Of a stretch of DNA of 64,000 bases, positions 11,994 through 20,050 are shown piece after piece. Every line of letters starts with the position of its first letter. Within the stretch, counting starts at the first letter, position 1. The DNA is from Thiobacillus sp. (GTDB taxonomy: Bacteria; Pseudomonadota; Gammaproteobacteria; Burkholderiales; Thiobacillaceae): the NCBI RefSeq assembly GCF_018780105.1, contig NZ_JADMKC010000018.1, positions 251,368 through 315,367 on the forward strand, written 5' to 3'. Made by a program: the position numbers and the translations under genes. The notes beneath the pieces are model-generated. The model ran no database searches and was not told the DNA's origin. It saw only the letters and a list, made by a program, of their open reading frames with translations.

Positions 11994-12233
11994 ATGCAAG
12001 CGATTCAGCCCAACAATCCACTCCACGGTGTCACTCTCGAACAGTTATTGAACGAGCTGGTTGCCTTTCATGGCTGGGATGCATTGGGGCGGAAAATCGA
12101 GATCCGCTGCTTTACCCATGACCCGAGCATCACGTCGAGCCTCAAGTTTCTGCGTCGTACCCCATGGGCGCGGGCGCGTGTGGAATCGCTGTATATCGAA
12201 ATGGTGCAAGGCGTGGGTGCCCGGCAGCGGTAA
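11994..12233 (+). CDS. VF530 / DUF2132 family small protein
   Basis: A 79-residue protein. The conserved core is NNPLHGVTLEQLLNELVAFHG at about residues 7-27, then IRCFTHDPSITSSLKFLRRTPWAR, characteristic of the VF530 (DUF2132) family of small helical proteins found in many Gram-negative bacteria. The family is described as DNA-binding from structure, but no cellular role is established. It follows the J-like gene by 31 bases and ends 36 bases before a terminator. Confidence 0.8.
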   Translation: MQAIQPNNPLHGVTLEQLLNELVAFHGWDALGRKIEIRCFTHDPSITSSLKFLRRTPWARARVESLYIEMVQGVGARQR

Positions 12234-12269
12234 CCACAACCCTCTGAATCGGATCCGGGACCCCCATTC

Positions 12270-12300
12270 AAAAAGCCTCGCAGCAATACGAGGCTTTTTT
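12270..12300. terminator. Rho-independent terminator after VF530 gene
   Basis: AAAAAGCCTCG and CGAGGCTTTTTT form an 11-base-pair stem with an eight-base loop and flanking A and T tracts, so it can act in both directions. It separates the accessory pair from the response-regulator gene. Confidence 0.9.
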
Positions 12301-12325
12301 CATTCCCGGCTTAAAGCGGCATAAT
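12297..12325 (+). promoter_or_regulatory. Candidate promoter of the response-regulator gene
   Basis: TTTTCA (12297-12302) and CATAAT (12320-12325) are spaced by 17 bases. A perfect 14-base palindrome, CAAATTCGAATTTG, follows at 12331-12344, about where transcription would start and just before the GAGGA ribosome binding site. It is a plausible operator. The -35 box overlaps the T-tract of the upstream terminator. Confidence 0.4.
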
Positions 12326-12353
12326 CCTCCCAAATTCGAATTTGAGGACGCTC

Positions 12354-13001
12354 GTGGCAGCAGCCAAACCCTACCGCATCCTGATCGTCGACGATCACGC
12401 TCTCATGCGTGAGGGAATCAAGCACATTCTGACCAAGGCCAGCGGCATTCAGGTTGCAGGCGAGGCGGACAGCTCCCGCCGCGCTCAGCAGATGGTCCGG
12501 CAGGAAAAATGGGATCTGGTGCTGATGGATATCGATTTGCCGGACCGCAGCGGCCTCGAAACCCTGGATCTGCTGAAAAAGGAGCACCCCGATCTCAAGA
12601 TCCTGATGCTGTCCATGCAGCGCGAATCCCACTATGCGGTGCGTGCGCTCAAATCCGGCGCGGCGGGCTATCTCAACAAGCGGTGTTCACCGGAACAACT
12701 GATCGAAGCGATCCGGCTGGCGGCATCCGGCAAGAAATACGTCAGTGCCGAAGTCGCGCAGGAACTGGCCCACACGGTCAGCGGCGAGCGCGAAGGCCTG
12801 CCGCACGAAACCCTGTCCAACCGCGAATTCCAGACCCTGCACATGATTGCCTCGGGGCTGCCGGTATCGGCGATTGCCGACAAATTGCTGCTCTCGGTCA
12901 AAACGGTCAGCATGTACCGTGCCCGCCTGCTTAAAAAGATGCAGCTCAAGAACAACGCCGAACTCACGCATTACGCGTTCAAGCACAATCTGCTGGGCTA
13001 G
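12354..13001 (+). CDS. NarL/FixJ-family response regulator (orphan)
   Basis: A 215-residue two-component regulator. The receiver domain (residues 1-125) has the acidic pair D13-D14, the phosphoacceptor D59 in LVLMDIDLPD and Lys in AAGYLNKRCSPEQ. The C-terminal LuxR-type helix-turn-helix (about 148-210) reads LSNREFQTLHMIASGLPVSAIADKLLLSVKTVSMYRARLLKKM. The GTG at 12354 is chosen over TTG 12342 because GAGGA at 12344-12348 sits five bases ahead of it. No histidine kinase gene is adjacent, so its partner and regulon are unknown. The diguanylate cyclase gene follows in the same direction after 148 bases. Confidence 0.9.
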   Translation: MAAAKPYRILIVDDHALMREGIKHILTKASGIQVAGEADSSRRAQQMVRQEKWDLVLMDIDLPDRSGLETLDLLKKEHPDLKILMLSMQRESHYAVRALKSGAAGYLNKRCSPEQLIEAIRLAASGKKYVSAEVAQELAHTVSGEREGLPHETLSNREFQTLHMIASGLPVSAIADKLLLSVKTVSMYRARLLKKMQLKNNAELTHYAFKHNLLG

Positions 13002-13149
13002 CGCCCCATCTTCGTCCGGTTGCAGCGCTTGTCGGAGAAATACCGGCCTTTTACCGCCTTAATCCAGCCTTTCCTTGCCCCCCTGTGCGTTCTACCATGC
13101 GTTTGCACGGTGACGACCCAGGAGGCCGCCCCGGAATCAGGAAGTGAAC

Positions 13150-14739
13150 ATGGCCGAACCCAGCGACAAGATCAATCTGAACAATCCGTCCGAGGTGGCG
13201 CGGGAAACCCTGCGCCGCCTGGCCATGCGTCGGCTGGCGCCCACGCCGGACAATTACCAGACCCTGTACGAGGAAATCAGCGGCGTTCCTACTGCGCCCC
13301 CATCAAACGCGCCGAGTGCTGCCACCGTATTGGCCGGGCTGGTCATGGACCTCAATTTGCACCACCCTCACTTGGCCGATTCCGCCAACGCGCTTGATCA
13401 GTCGATCCGCAAGGAAGACTGGGCAATGAGCCGCAAGCAACTGGGGCAAATCAGCCGCCTGCTGATCGCAAAGCCGGAAAAGAGCGCCCCGCCTGCCGTG
13501 GCCGCGCCGCCCGCCGACAATCTCGCCTTGTTGCGTGAATCGCTGGCCAAGACCCTGGAATTTGGCGTGGCCTCCCTGCTCAGCCATAGCCCGTCGCTGG
13601 CGGACAAGGCCAAACAAATAGCGGTTGCCTTCCGCAATGCCAACAATGAATCCAGCCTGCGCGACGCCCTCGCCAAGCTGAAAAACCTGTGGGTCGGCAT
13701 TGAGTTGCAGGGCAGCGATACGCACGACCAGCAGGAGACGCTCAAACGCATTCTGCTGCTGCTGGTGGAGAACATCGGCGAACTGCTTGACGACGACACC
13801 TGGCTGCGTGGCCAGCTCGACATGGTGCAGGAAGTCATCGCCGGCCCGATGCTGATCAAATCGCTGCAAGAGGCCGAAAAGCGCCTCAAGGAAGTCATCT
13901 ACAAGCAAAGCATGGTCAAGCATGGCTTGCGCGAGGCCACCACCCGGCTCAAGGCCACCATGACCACCTTCGTCAGCCGCCTCAGTGACACGCTGGCCGC
14001 CAACGACGAATACCAGGGAAAAATCACCGCCCACGTCGAACGCATTCATGGCACCGAAGATGTCATCGAACTCAACCGCATCCTGGAAAGTCTGATCAAC
14101 GAAACCCGCATTGCGCAAGCCGACAACCGACGCGCGCACGACCAGCTGGTGCACGAACGCGACACCGCCGTGCAGGCCGAAGCCCGCATCATGCAGCTGG
14201 AAGCCCAGCTCACCGAAATGAGCTTCCTGGTGCGCGAAGACCCGCTCACCGGCAGCCTCAACCGGCGCGGCATGGAAGACGAGTTCGCCCGCGAGGCCGC
14301 ACGTGCCGACCGCCACAGCTCCCAGTTTTGCATCGCCGTGATCGATATCGACAATTTCAAGGCGCTGAACGATGCGCGCGGCCACCAGACCGGCGACGAC
14401 GCGCTGGTTCATCTGGTTGCGGTCGCCAAGGAGGAATTGCGCCTCACCGACCACATCGCGCGCATGGGTGGCGAAGAGTTTCTGGTGATGCTGCCCAACA
14501 CGCCGCTCGAAGGTGCGGTCAAGATCATCACCCGGTTGCAGCGCAGCCTGACCAAGAAATTCTTCCTCGACAAGAACGAGCAGGTGCTGATCACCTTCAG
14601 CGCCGGCGTTGCGCTGCGCGCCAAGGGTGAAGGGCAGGACGCCAGCATCGCCCGCGCCGACGCCGCCATGTATGTCGCCAAGCAAACCGGGAAAAACCGC
14701 GTGTGTACCGCGCCCGACGCACCGGCTGCAAAAGCATGA
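13150..14739 (+). CDS. Diguanylate cyclase (GGDEF domain), soluble
   Basis: A 529-residue cytoplasmic protein without membrane helices. The N-terminal 60 residues contain MRRLAPTPDNYQTLYEEISG, a segment seen at the start of a group of proteobacterial GGDEF proteins. A long helical region follows (about 110-365), ending in a coiled coil. The GGDEF domain occupies about 370-525, with GGEEF at 440-444 and the product-inhibition site RLTD at 431-434. It is expected to make c-di-GMP from two GTP. ATG 13150 is preferred to GTG 13144 because AGGAAG sits just upstream. It lies directly before the flagellin genes. Confidence 0.9.
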   Translation: MAEPSDKINLNNPSEVARETLRRLAMRRLAPTPDNYQTLYEEISGVPTAPPSNAPSAATVLAGLVMDLNLHHPHLADSANALDQSIRKEDWAMSRKQLGQISRLLIAKPEKSAPPAVAAPPADNLALLRESLAKTLEFGVASLLSHSPSLADKAKQIAVAFRNANNESSLRDALAKLKNLWVGIELQGSDTHDQQETLKRILLLLVENIGELLDDDTWLRGQLDMVQEVIAGPMLIKSLQEAEKRLKEVIYKQSMVKHGLREATTRLKATMTTFVSRLSDTLAANDEYQGKITAHVERIHGTEDVIELNRILESLINETRIAQADNRRAHDQLVHERDTAVQAEARIMQLEAQLTEMSFLVREDPLTGSLNRRGMEDEFAREAARADRHSSQFCIAVIDIDNFKALNDARGHQTGDDALVHLVAVAKEELRLTDHIARMGGEEFLVMLPNTPLEGAVKIITRLQRSLTKKFFLDKNEQVLITFSAGVALRAKGEGQDASIARADAAMYVAKQTGKNRVCTAPDAPAAKA

Positions 14740-14804
14740 ACACCCCGGATCGCCTTGTCTGCAGGGCATCAGAAGAAATGGATGCAGATTTTTTAAAACC
14801 GGCC

Positions 14805-14831
14805 TTAACTTTCTCCAACCCCCGACGATTC
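14805..14831 (+). promoter_or_regulatory. Candidate sigma-28 (FliA) promoter of fliC
   Basis: TTAA (14805-14808), a 15-base spacer and GACGATTC (14824-14831) match the flagellar sigma-28 pattern TAAA-N15-GCCGATAA with exact spacing. It lies about 110 bases upstream of the first flagellin ATG. The leader between them contains small GC hairpins and an AAGGAGA ribosome binding site. Confidence 0.55.
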
Positions 14832-14941
14832 TTCACACAACGGCGGTGCATGTAGCCCAGGTGGGCAAGACCAAAGTTGACGGCAACACGCCCAACGGGG
14901 CATCAGCCGAGTCAATCGACCCAGTTTAAGGAGAAAGAACC

Positions 14942-15595
14942 ATGGCACAAGTAATCAACACCAACGTAGGCGCCCTGTTTGCTGGCGCAGCCCTGAACAA
15001 ATCGGCGATCGCCCTGCAAACCGCCCAGGAACGCCTGTCTTCCGGCCTGCGCATCAACAGCGCCAAGGACGACGCTTCCGGCCTGGCCATCGCAGTCGGC
15101 TACGACACCCAGATCCGTACCGCCAACGTACAGATCCGCAACGCCAATGACGCCATTTCGACGGCGCAAACCAAGGACGGTTATCTGGGCCAAGTCACGG
15201 AAAACCTCCAGCGCATCAACGAAATTCTGGTGGGCACTCCGGCTGGCACGGCAGAAACGACTGCGCTGCTCGCTGAAAACACCCGTATCAATACGCTTGT
15301 CGGCGCCGGTGCACCGACGCTTACCGGCACCATCGCCTCGGTCGCCGCGGATCTGACTGCGGTCATGACCGCCCGCTCCGCCTTCGGCGCCACCATGGCG
15401 CAAAAGGCTTCCGAAGTGGCCACCCTGCAAACCGCTTCGGTCAACCTGTCCGCTTCCTACAGCCGCATCATGGATACCGACTATGCCGCTGAAACCGCAG
15501 CCCAGGCCAAAAACAACATCCTGCAACAGGCAGGCACAGCGGTCCTGGCGCAGGCTAACCAGACCCCGCAAACCGTGCTGACCCTGTTGCGTTAA
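14942..15595 (+). CDS. fliC: Flagellin 1 (very short, D0/D1-only)
   Basis: A 217-residue filament subunit. Residues 1-95 form the N-terminal D0/D1 helix, with LSSGLRINSAKDD and IRNANDAIS. Residues 150-217 form the C-terminal D1/D0 helix, ending in the conserved LAQANQTPQTVLTLLR. Only about 55 residues join them, so the hypervariable D2/D3 domains and much of the usual D1 beta-rich segment are absent. The length is well below the usual 260 or more. At the position of the Arg in the common LQRIRELAVQ motif there is Asn (LQRINEIL, residues 89-96). The first 164 bases from the start codon are identical to the next gene. A sigma-28-like promoter lies upstream. Confidence 0.93.
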   Translation: MAQVINTNVGALFAGAALNKSAIALQTAQERLSSGLRINSAKDDASGLAIAVGYDTQIRTANVQIRNANDAISTAQTKDGYLGQVTENLQRINEILVGTPAGTAETTALLAENTRINTLVGAGAPTLTGTIASVAADLTAVMTARSAFGATMAQKASEVATLQTASVNLSASYSRIMDTDYAAETAAQAKNNILQQAGTAVLAQANQTPQTVLTLLR

Positions 15596-15649
15596 TCGCT
15601 GATCCGGACCTGAACCCCGAATCAGTCGACATATTCAAGGAGACATACC

Positions 15650-16330
15650 ATGGCACAAGTAATCAACACCAACGTAGGCGCCCTGTTTGCTGGCGCAGCC
15701 CTGAACAAATCGGCGATCGCCCTGCAAACCGCCCAGGAACGCCTGTCTTCCGGCCTGCGCATCAACAGCGCCAAGGACGACGCTTCCGGCCTGGCCATCG
15801 CAGTCGGCTACGATACCCAGATCCGCACCGCCAACGTGCAGATCCGTAACGCCAACGACGTCATTTCGTCGGCGCAAACCCGAGACGGCTATCTGGGGCA
15901 GATCACGGAAAATCTGCAACGCATGTCGGAAATTCTGACGGCAACCCCTGGCGGCACGGCGGAAACGGTCGCACTGGCGGGTGAAAATGTCCGGATTGCA
16001 GCGCTTGTTACTGCAGCTGGCGGTGGTGCACCCGCCATTGCGGCCATCGATGCTGCGACCGACACCGCTGCAAACGTTGCCACAGATTTGGGTAACGTCA
16101 TGACGGCCCGCGCTGCCTTCGGCGCCACCATGGCGCAAAAGGCCTCCGAAGTGGCCACTCTGCAAACCGCTTCGGTGAACCTGTCCGCTTCCTATAGCCG
16201 CATCATGGATACCGACTACGCTGCAGAAACCGCAGCCCAGGCCAAAAACAACATCCTGCAACAGGCAGGCACAGCGGTCCTGGCGCAGGCTAACCAGACT
16301 CCGCAAACCGTGTTGACCCTGCTGCGTTAA
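15650..16330 (+). CDS. fliC: Flagellin 2 (very short, D0/D1-only)
   Basis: A 226-residue paralogue of the preceding flagellin, 54 bases downstream and probably cotranscribed. The terminal regions are nearly identical to flagellin 1. The central 60-70 residues differ and are slightly longer, Ala/Gly/Thr-rich. The TLR5-type motif position reads LQRMSEIL, with Ser in place of Arg. Two such subunits could form a mixed filament. The AAGGAGA ribosome binding site is conserved. The pattern of identical ends and a divergent centre suggests gene conversion. Confidence 0.93.
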   Translation: MAQVINTNVGALFAGAALNKSAIALQTAQERLSSGLRINSAKDDASGLAIAVGYDTQIRTANVQIRNANDVISSAQTRDGYLGQITENLQRMSEILTATPGGTAETVALAGENVRIAALVTAAGGGAPAIAAIDAATDTAANVATDLGNVMTARAAFGATMAQKASEVATLQTASVNLSASYSRIMDTDYAAETAAQAKNNILQQAGTAVLAQANQTPQTVLTLLR

Positions 16331-16348
16331 TCGTTAAATTGAAATGAA

Positions 16349-16380
16349 AAACCCTGGCCGGCGTATCCGGTCGGGGATTT
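16349..16380 (+). terminator. Hairpin between fliC2 and flaG (attenuator-like)
   Basis: AAACCCTGGCCGG and CCGGTCGGGGATTT form a long stem with one bulged A and a five-base loop, located 18 bases after the second flagellin stop. There is no long T-tract. It may protect flagellin mRNA 3' ends or reduce read-through into flaG-fliDST. Confidence 0.5.
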
Positions 16381-16398
16381 AGCAAAAAGGATATCGCC

Positions 16399-16752
16399 AT
16401 GATTATCCCGAACACTTCCCCCATAAATCAGGCTGTGCAGCTTGATGGCCGCTCCCATCCCGTCGCTCCGGCGTCGGCGAAGGCTGTCGCCGCACCCGCA
16501 ACTCAGCCTGCTGCCCGGCAACCTTCCAGCGAAGAGTTGAACACCGCAGTGGCAGCCATCAATCAGGCCATGCAACAGTCGAACCAAAGCCTGGAATTCA
16601 GCGTGGACACCAACACCAATCGAACTGTGGTGAAAATGGTGGACACCAGCACGGGCGAATTGATTCGCCAGTTTCCATCCGAGTCCGTGCTGGCAATTTC
16701 GCGCGGAATCGAAGAGTTTCAGCAGGGTTTACTGCTGACTCAGAAGGCATAA
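16399..16752 (+). CDS. flaG: FlaG family protein
   Basis: A 117-residue protein. The N-terminal half is Ala/Pro-rich and low-complexity. The C-terminal half carries the FlaG domain: LEFSVDTNTNRTVVKMVDTSTGELIRQ, then FPSESVLAISRGIEEFQQGLLL. FlaG is a small protein encoded next to flagellin and fliD genes in many bacteria and affects filament length. Its exact role is unsettled. It follows flagellin 2 by 68 bases and precedes fliD by 15. Confidence 0.9.
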   Translation: MIIPNTSPINQAVQLDGRSHPVAPASAKAVAAPATQPAARQPSSEELNTAVAAINQAMQQSNQSLEFSVDTNTNRTVVKMVDTSTGELIRQFPSESVLAISRGIEEFQQGLLLTQKA

Positions 16753-16767
16753 GCCGGGAGGCATATC

Positions 16768-18204
16768 ATGGCAATCACGGCTTCAAGCACAACTGCACTC
16801 GATGTCCCTTCGCTCGTCTCGCAGCTGATGGCGGTCGAGCGCCAGCCTATCGACAAGCTCACCGCCAAGATTGCCAGCTACGAAACCAAGATTTCGTCCT
16901 TTGGCACGCTCAGCAGCCTGGTATCCGGCTTTCAGACCGCATCGGCCGGCATGAACACCAGCCTGCTGAAGTTGACCGCCACGCCCTCCGATGCGAGCGT
17001 GCTGTCTGCCACGGCGAGCAGCACCGCGGTACCGGGGTCGTACTCGGTGAATGTCAGCCAGCTGGCACAGTCACAAAATCTGGTTGCCGCCGGCCAAACC
17101 AGCAGCACTGCCGCCATCGGCGATGGATCGGCCACCACGGTGACGTTCGATCTGGGCACGATCGACCCCAACACACTCGGCGGCGGCACCCTGGTCGACG
17201 GGATATACAGTGGCGCGATCTTCACTTCCAACGGCAGCGGCACCGCAAGCATCACCATCGATAGCAGCAACAACACCCTGGAAGGCATCCGTGACGCCAT
17301 CAATGCCGCTGGGCTGGGCGTCAACGCCACCATCGTCAACGACGGCAGCGGCACGCCCTACCGGCTCGCACTGTCCTCGAGCAATTCCGGTGTCAGCAAC
17401 AGTTTCAAGATCACGACCAGCGGCGGCGATGGCTCCATCAACAGCCTGTTGGGCTACGACCCTGAAGGCACGCAAAACCTGACCCAGACGCTGGCCGCCC
17501 AGAATGCCAACCTCACGGTGAACGGCATTGCGATCACCAGCGCGTCCAACACGGTCAGCGAGGCGATTCAGGGCGTTACGCTCACGCTCAAGAACACCAC
17601 AAGCACGCCAGCCAGCCTGACGGTCGCACGCGACACGTCAGCGATCAAAACGGCGGCAAGTAGTTTTGTCGATGCCTATAACGCACTGGCCAGCCAGATC
17701 AAATCGCGCTCGGCCTATGGCAGCATCACCCAAGAAGCGGGTTCGCTGGCTGGCGACGGCACCTTGCGCCTGATGCAGGACCAATTGCGCGGAATCTTCA
17801 TGACACCGGCAAGTGGCGGCTCGCTGACCACGCTGTCCCAAGTCGGTATTTCAATCCAGAAAGACGGTTCGCTGCTTCTGGATGGCAGCAAACTCGACAC
17901 TGCGGTATCGACCAATTTTGCCGACGTGAGCAATCTGTTCTCCTCGTCGACCGGTTACGCCACCCGGCTGGAAGACTGGGCGAAGTCTGCGCTTGAGCCA
18001 GGCGGGCTGATCGATAACCGCACGAAGAGCCTGACTCAATACATCAAAGACCAGAACGAGGCCGTCGACAAACTGGAAAACCGCATGTCGGCCCTTGAAA
18101 AGAAATACATCGCCGAATACACCAACCTGAATCTCCTGCTGAGCAGAATGAACAGCACCAGCACCTATCTGACCCAGCAATTGGCCAGCAGCCAGAGCGA
18201 ATAA
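16768..18204 (+). CDS. fliD: Flagellar filament cap protein FliD
   Basis: A 478-residue hook-associated protein 2 that forms the cap at the filament tip and promotes flagellin folding and insertion. The N-terminal FliD_N region (MAITASSTTALDVPSLVSQLMAVERQPIDKL onward) and the C-terminal coiled-coil region (about 400-478, ending near SRMNSTSTYLTQQLASSQ) are typical. The Ser/Thr/Gly-rich centre is the variable exposed part. Start and length are normal. It sits between flaG and its secretion-chaperone gene fliT, with fliS in between. Confidence 0.95.
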   Translation: MAITASSTTALDVPSLVSQLMAVERQPIDKLTAKIASYETKISSFGTLSSLVSGFQTASAGMNTSLLKLTATPSDASVLSATASSTAVPGSYSVNVSQLAQSQNLVAAGQTSSTAAIGDGSATTVTFDLGTIDPNTLGGGTLVDGIYSGAIFTSNGSGTASITIDSSNNTLEGIRDAINAAGLGVNATIVNDGSGTPYRLALSSSNSGVSNSFKITTSGGDGSINSLLGYDPEGTQNLTQTLAAQNANLTVNGIAITSASNTVSEAIQGVTLTLKNTTSTPASLTVARDTSAIKTAASSFVDAYNALASQIKSRSAYGSITQEAGSLAGDGTLRLMQDQLRGIFMTPASGGSLTTLSQVGISIQKDGSLLLDGSKLDTAVSTNFADVSNLFSSSTGYATRLEDWAKSALEPGGLIDNRTKSLTQYIKDQNEAVDKLENRMSALEKKYIAEYTNLNLLLSRMNSTSTYLTQQLASSQSE

Positions 18205-18218
18205 ACAAGGAGACGAAC

Positions 18219-18656
18219 ATGTATGCGAATTACCGAAATGCTGCTAATGCGTATGCCAGTGTCGGCCTGGAAACCGGCGTGGTCGCGGCCAATCCGCATC
18301 AGCTCATCCTGATGTTGTTCGACGGCGCCGAGCTGTCGGTGCGCATGGCGATCAAGCATATGAACGAGGGCGACATCACCCGAAAATCAGCCGCCATCAC
18401 CAAAGCCAGCAACATCATCCAGGAAGGCCTCTGCGCCGCGCTCGACCCCCGCCAGGGTGGCGAAATCGCCGCCCAGCTGCATGCGCTTTACGACTACATG
18501 ATCAAGCGCCTGATGCTTGCGCACATGAACAACCAGAGCGCCCCGCTGGAAGAAGTGCTGGGCCTGTTGCGCGAGCTGCATGAAGCCTGGCAGCAGATCG
18601 GTACCCAAACTCAGGGCCGCACCCAGAACGCCGCCCTGCACCCCATTGCCGCTTGA
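18219..18656 (+). CDS. fliS: Flagellin export chaperone FliS
   Basis: A 145-residue helical chaperone that binds the C-terminal helix of flagellin in the cytoplasm and prevents premature polymerisation. Family marks are YRNAANAYASVGLETG at the N-terminus (the usual Y-x-x-x-x-V region), then HQLILMLFDGAE and the middle helix with ALDPRQGGEIAAQLHALYDYM. It starts 14 bases after fliD. Confidence 0.94.
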   Translation: MYANYRNAANAYASVGLETGVVAANPHQLILMLFDGAELSVRMAIKHMNEGDITRKSAAITKASNIIQEGLCAALDPRQGGEIAAQLHALYDYMIKRLMLAHMNNQSAPLEEVLGLLRELHEAWQQIGTQTQGRTQNAALHPIAA

Positions 18657-18670
18657 CCCGGAGACTGAAA

Positions 18671-19000
18671 ATGACCAGTAGCGAAATGCTCACCACCTAC
18701 AACACCCTCTCCGACCTGACCAGCAACATGCTGAGCGCTGCCGAGCAAGGCGAGTGGGATCACGTGGCGGACCTTGAAAATCACTGCCAGAACCATGTTG
18801 GTACCCTGATGCACACTGCTCCGGTTGCACTGACCGAAAAAGAGCAACGCGCCAAAGTGGCCATCATCCGCGCCATCCTGCAAAACGATGCCAAGATTCG
18901 TGCCCTTGCCGAGCCGCGCCTGCACGATCTGCAACAGCGCCTGAGCATGGCGCGCGCCGGCCAGCGCGGTGTCGAGGCATACGGCTCGCAACGCTTGTAA
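18671..19000 (+). CDS. fliT: Flagellar chaperone FliT (probable)
   Basis: A 109-residue, all-helical small protein placed just after fliS. It contains LTSNMLSAAEQGEWDHVADLENHCQ, resembling the FliT pattern in which a Trp-containing helix precedes a charged one. FliT binds FliD, and in enterics also the FlhDC regulator. FliT sequences are poorly conserved, so the call leans on position. The ATG at 18671 is chosen over TTG 18653, which would overlap fliS and lacks a ribosome binding site. Confidence 0.8.
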   Translation: MTSSEMLTTYNTLSDLTSNMLSAAEQGEWDHVADLENHCQNHVGTLMHTAPVALTEKEQRAKVAIIRAILQNDAKIRALAEPRLHDLQQRLSMARAGQRGVEAYGSQRL

Positions 19001-19009
19001 GTCCTTCCC

Positions 19010-20050
19010 ATGATTCCGGCCGATGCCTTGTCCCGCATTCTGGCTGCCCAGCCAGTGCTGGACAGCATCAAGCGCGACCAGGCCGGACCGCGCGCCGCAT
19101 TCCAGCACCTGCTCATCGGCCAGGCCGTGACCGGTCAGGTCAAGGGCCAGTCCAAGGGGCTGACACTGGTGTCGATCGAAGGGCAAACCGTTGCGATGCG
19201 CCTGCCGCGTCCGGTTGCAACCGGTGACACGCTGAAAATGAATTTTGCCGGGCACATGCCGCAGCCGGTGTTCGTGCTCGACACCCCGGAAACCGCATCC
19301 GCCGATGCGCCCCAGCTCAGCCAGACCGCACGCATGCTGAGCGAGTTCATGCAGCGCGTCCCCGAACGCACGCTGCCCACCCTGACCCCGCTCGCCCCGC
19401 TGCTTGAACAACCCGCCCGCGCTCCGGCAGAACTCGCACTCGCCTTGCGTACCGCCGTGGTTCGCAGCGGCCTGTTTTACGAGTCGCACCTGGCAAACTG
19501 GGCAATGGGCCAGGACACGCTGGACGGCCTGATGCAGGAGCCGCAAAACCGGCTGACGTCCAGTCTCGCTCGCACAGATGCAGCCGCGGCCCTCGCCTTG
19601 ACGCTGGCCGCGAGTGCGGCGCCCGATGCGCGCGGCCCGGCCGAGCTCGCCGACGCAAGAAATCCTCATCCGCTCAACACCCTGCTGGCGCAACAACTGC
19701 AGGTACTGGAATCGCCCCAGTTCATCTGGCGCGGCGAGCTGTGGCCGGGGCAAGTGCTGGAATGGCAGGTCCGCCAGGAACCCGACAACTCCGAAAACCC
19801 GGCCTCGCTCACGGCCAAAGAGTCGGAAACGGGCTGGGAATCCCGTCTGAAGCTGACCCTGCCCAATCTCGGCACCGTGAACGTACTGATCAAGCTCGAT
19901 GCGCAGCAGGCATTCAGCATCCGGCTGGCGCCCGAACAGGCTGAAGCCGGCGCGCTACTGCAGCAGCATCAGCGCCGCCTGATCGACCAGTTCGCCACGG
20001 CGGGCTGCGCCCTGCAAAGCGTCACGGTGCAAGAAGATGGCAACGCCTGA
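19010..20050 (+). CDS. FliK-like protein (second hook-length-control-type gene)
   Basis: A 346-residue protein whose C-terminal third (about 225-340) matches the FliK C-terminal domain: a run with FIWRGELWPGQVLEWQV, then SRLKLTLPNLGTVNVLIKLDAQQAFSIRL and AGALLQQHQRRLIDQFATAGCALQSVTV. The N-terminal part is not recognised but is Leu/Ala-rich. The classical fliK of this genome is at 27931, so this is a paralogue. It overlaps the following FlhB-tail-like gene by 14 bases. Such pairs occur in several bacteria (the B. subtilis ylqG-ylqH type) and have no firmly established role. It may influence the export switch. Confidence 0.75.
   Translation: MIPADALSRILAAQPVLDSIKRDQAGPRAAFQHLLIGQAVTGQVKGQSKGLTLVSIEGQTVAMRLPRPVATGDTLKMNFAGHMPQPVFVLDTPETASADAPQLSQTARMLSEFMQRVPERTLPTLTPLAPLLEQPARAPAELALALRTAVVRSGLFYESHLANWAMGQDTLDGLMQEPQNRLTSSLARTDAAAALALTLAASAAPDARGPAELADARNPHPLNTLLAQQLQVLESPQFIWRGELWPGQVLEWQVRQEPDNSENPASLTAKESETGWESRLKLTLPNLGTVNVLIKLDAQQAFSIRLAPEQAEAGALLQQHQRRLIDQFATAGCALQSVTVQEDGNA

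Noticed and set aside
11161..12300. Integration (att) site at the tRNA-Asn 3' end
   Set aside because: No duplicate of the tRNA end and no integrase was found within the window.
13303..14769. 488-codon minus-strand frame opposite the diguanylate cyclase
   Set aside because: Antisense shadow; the plus strand has intact GGEEF and RxxD motifs.
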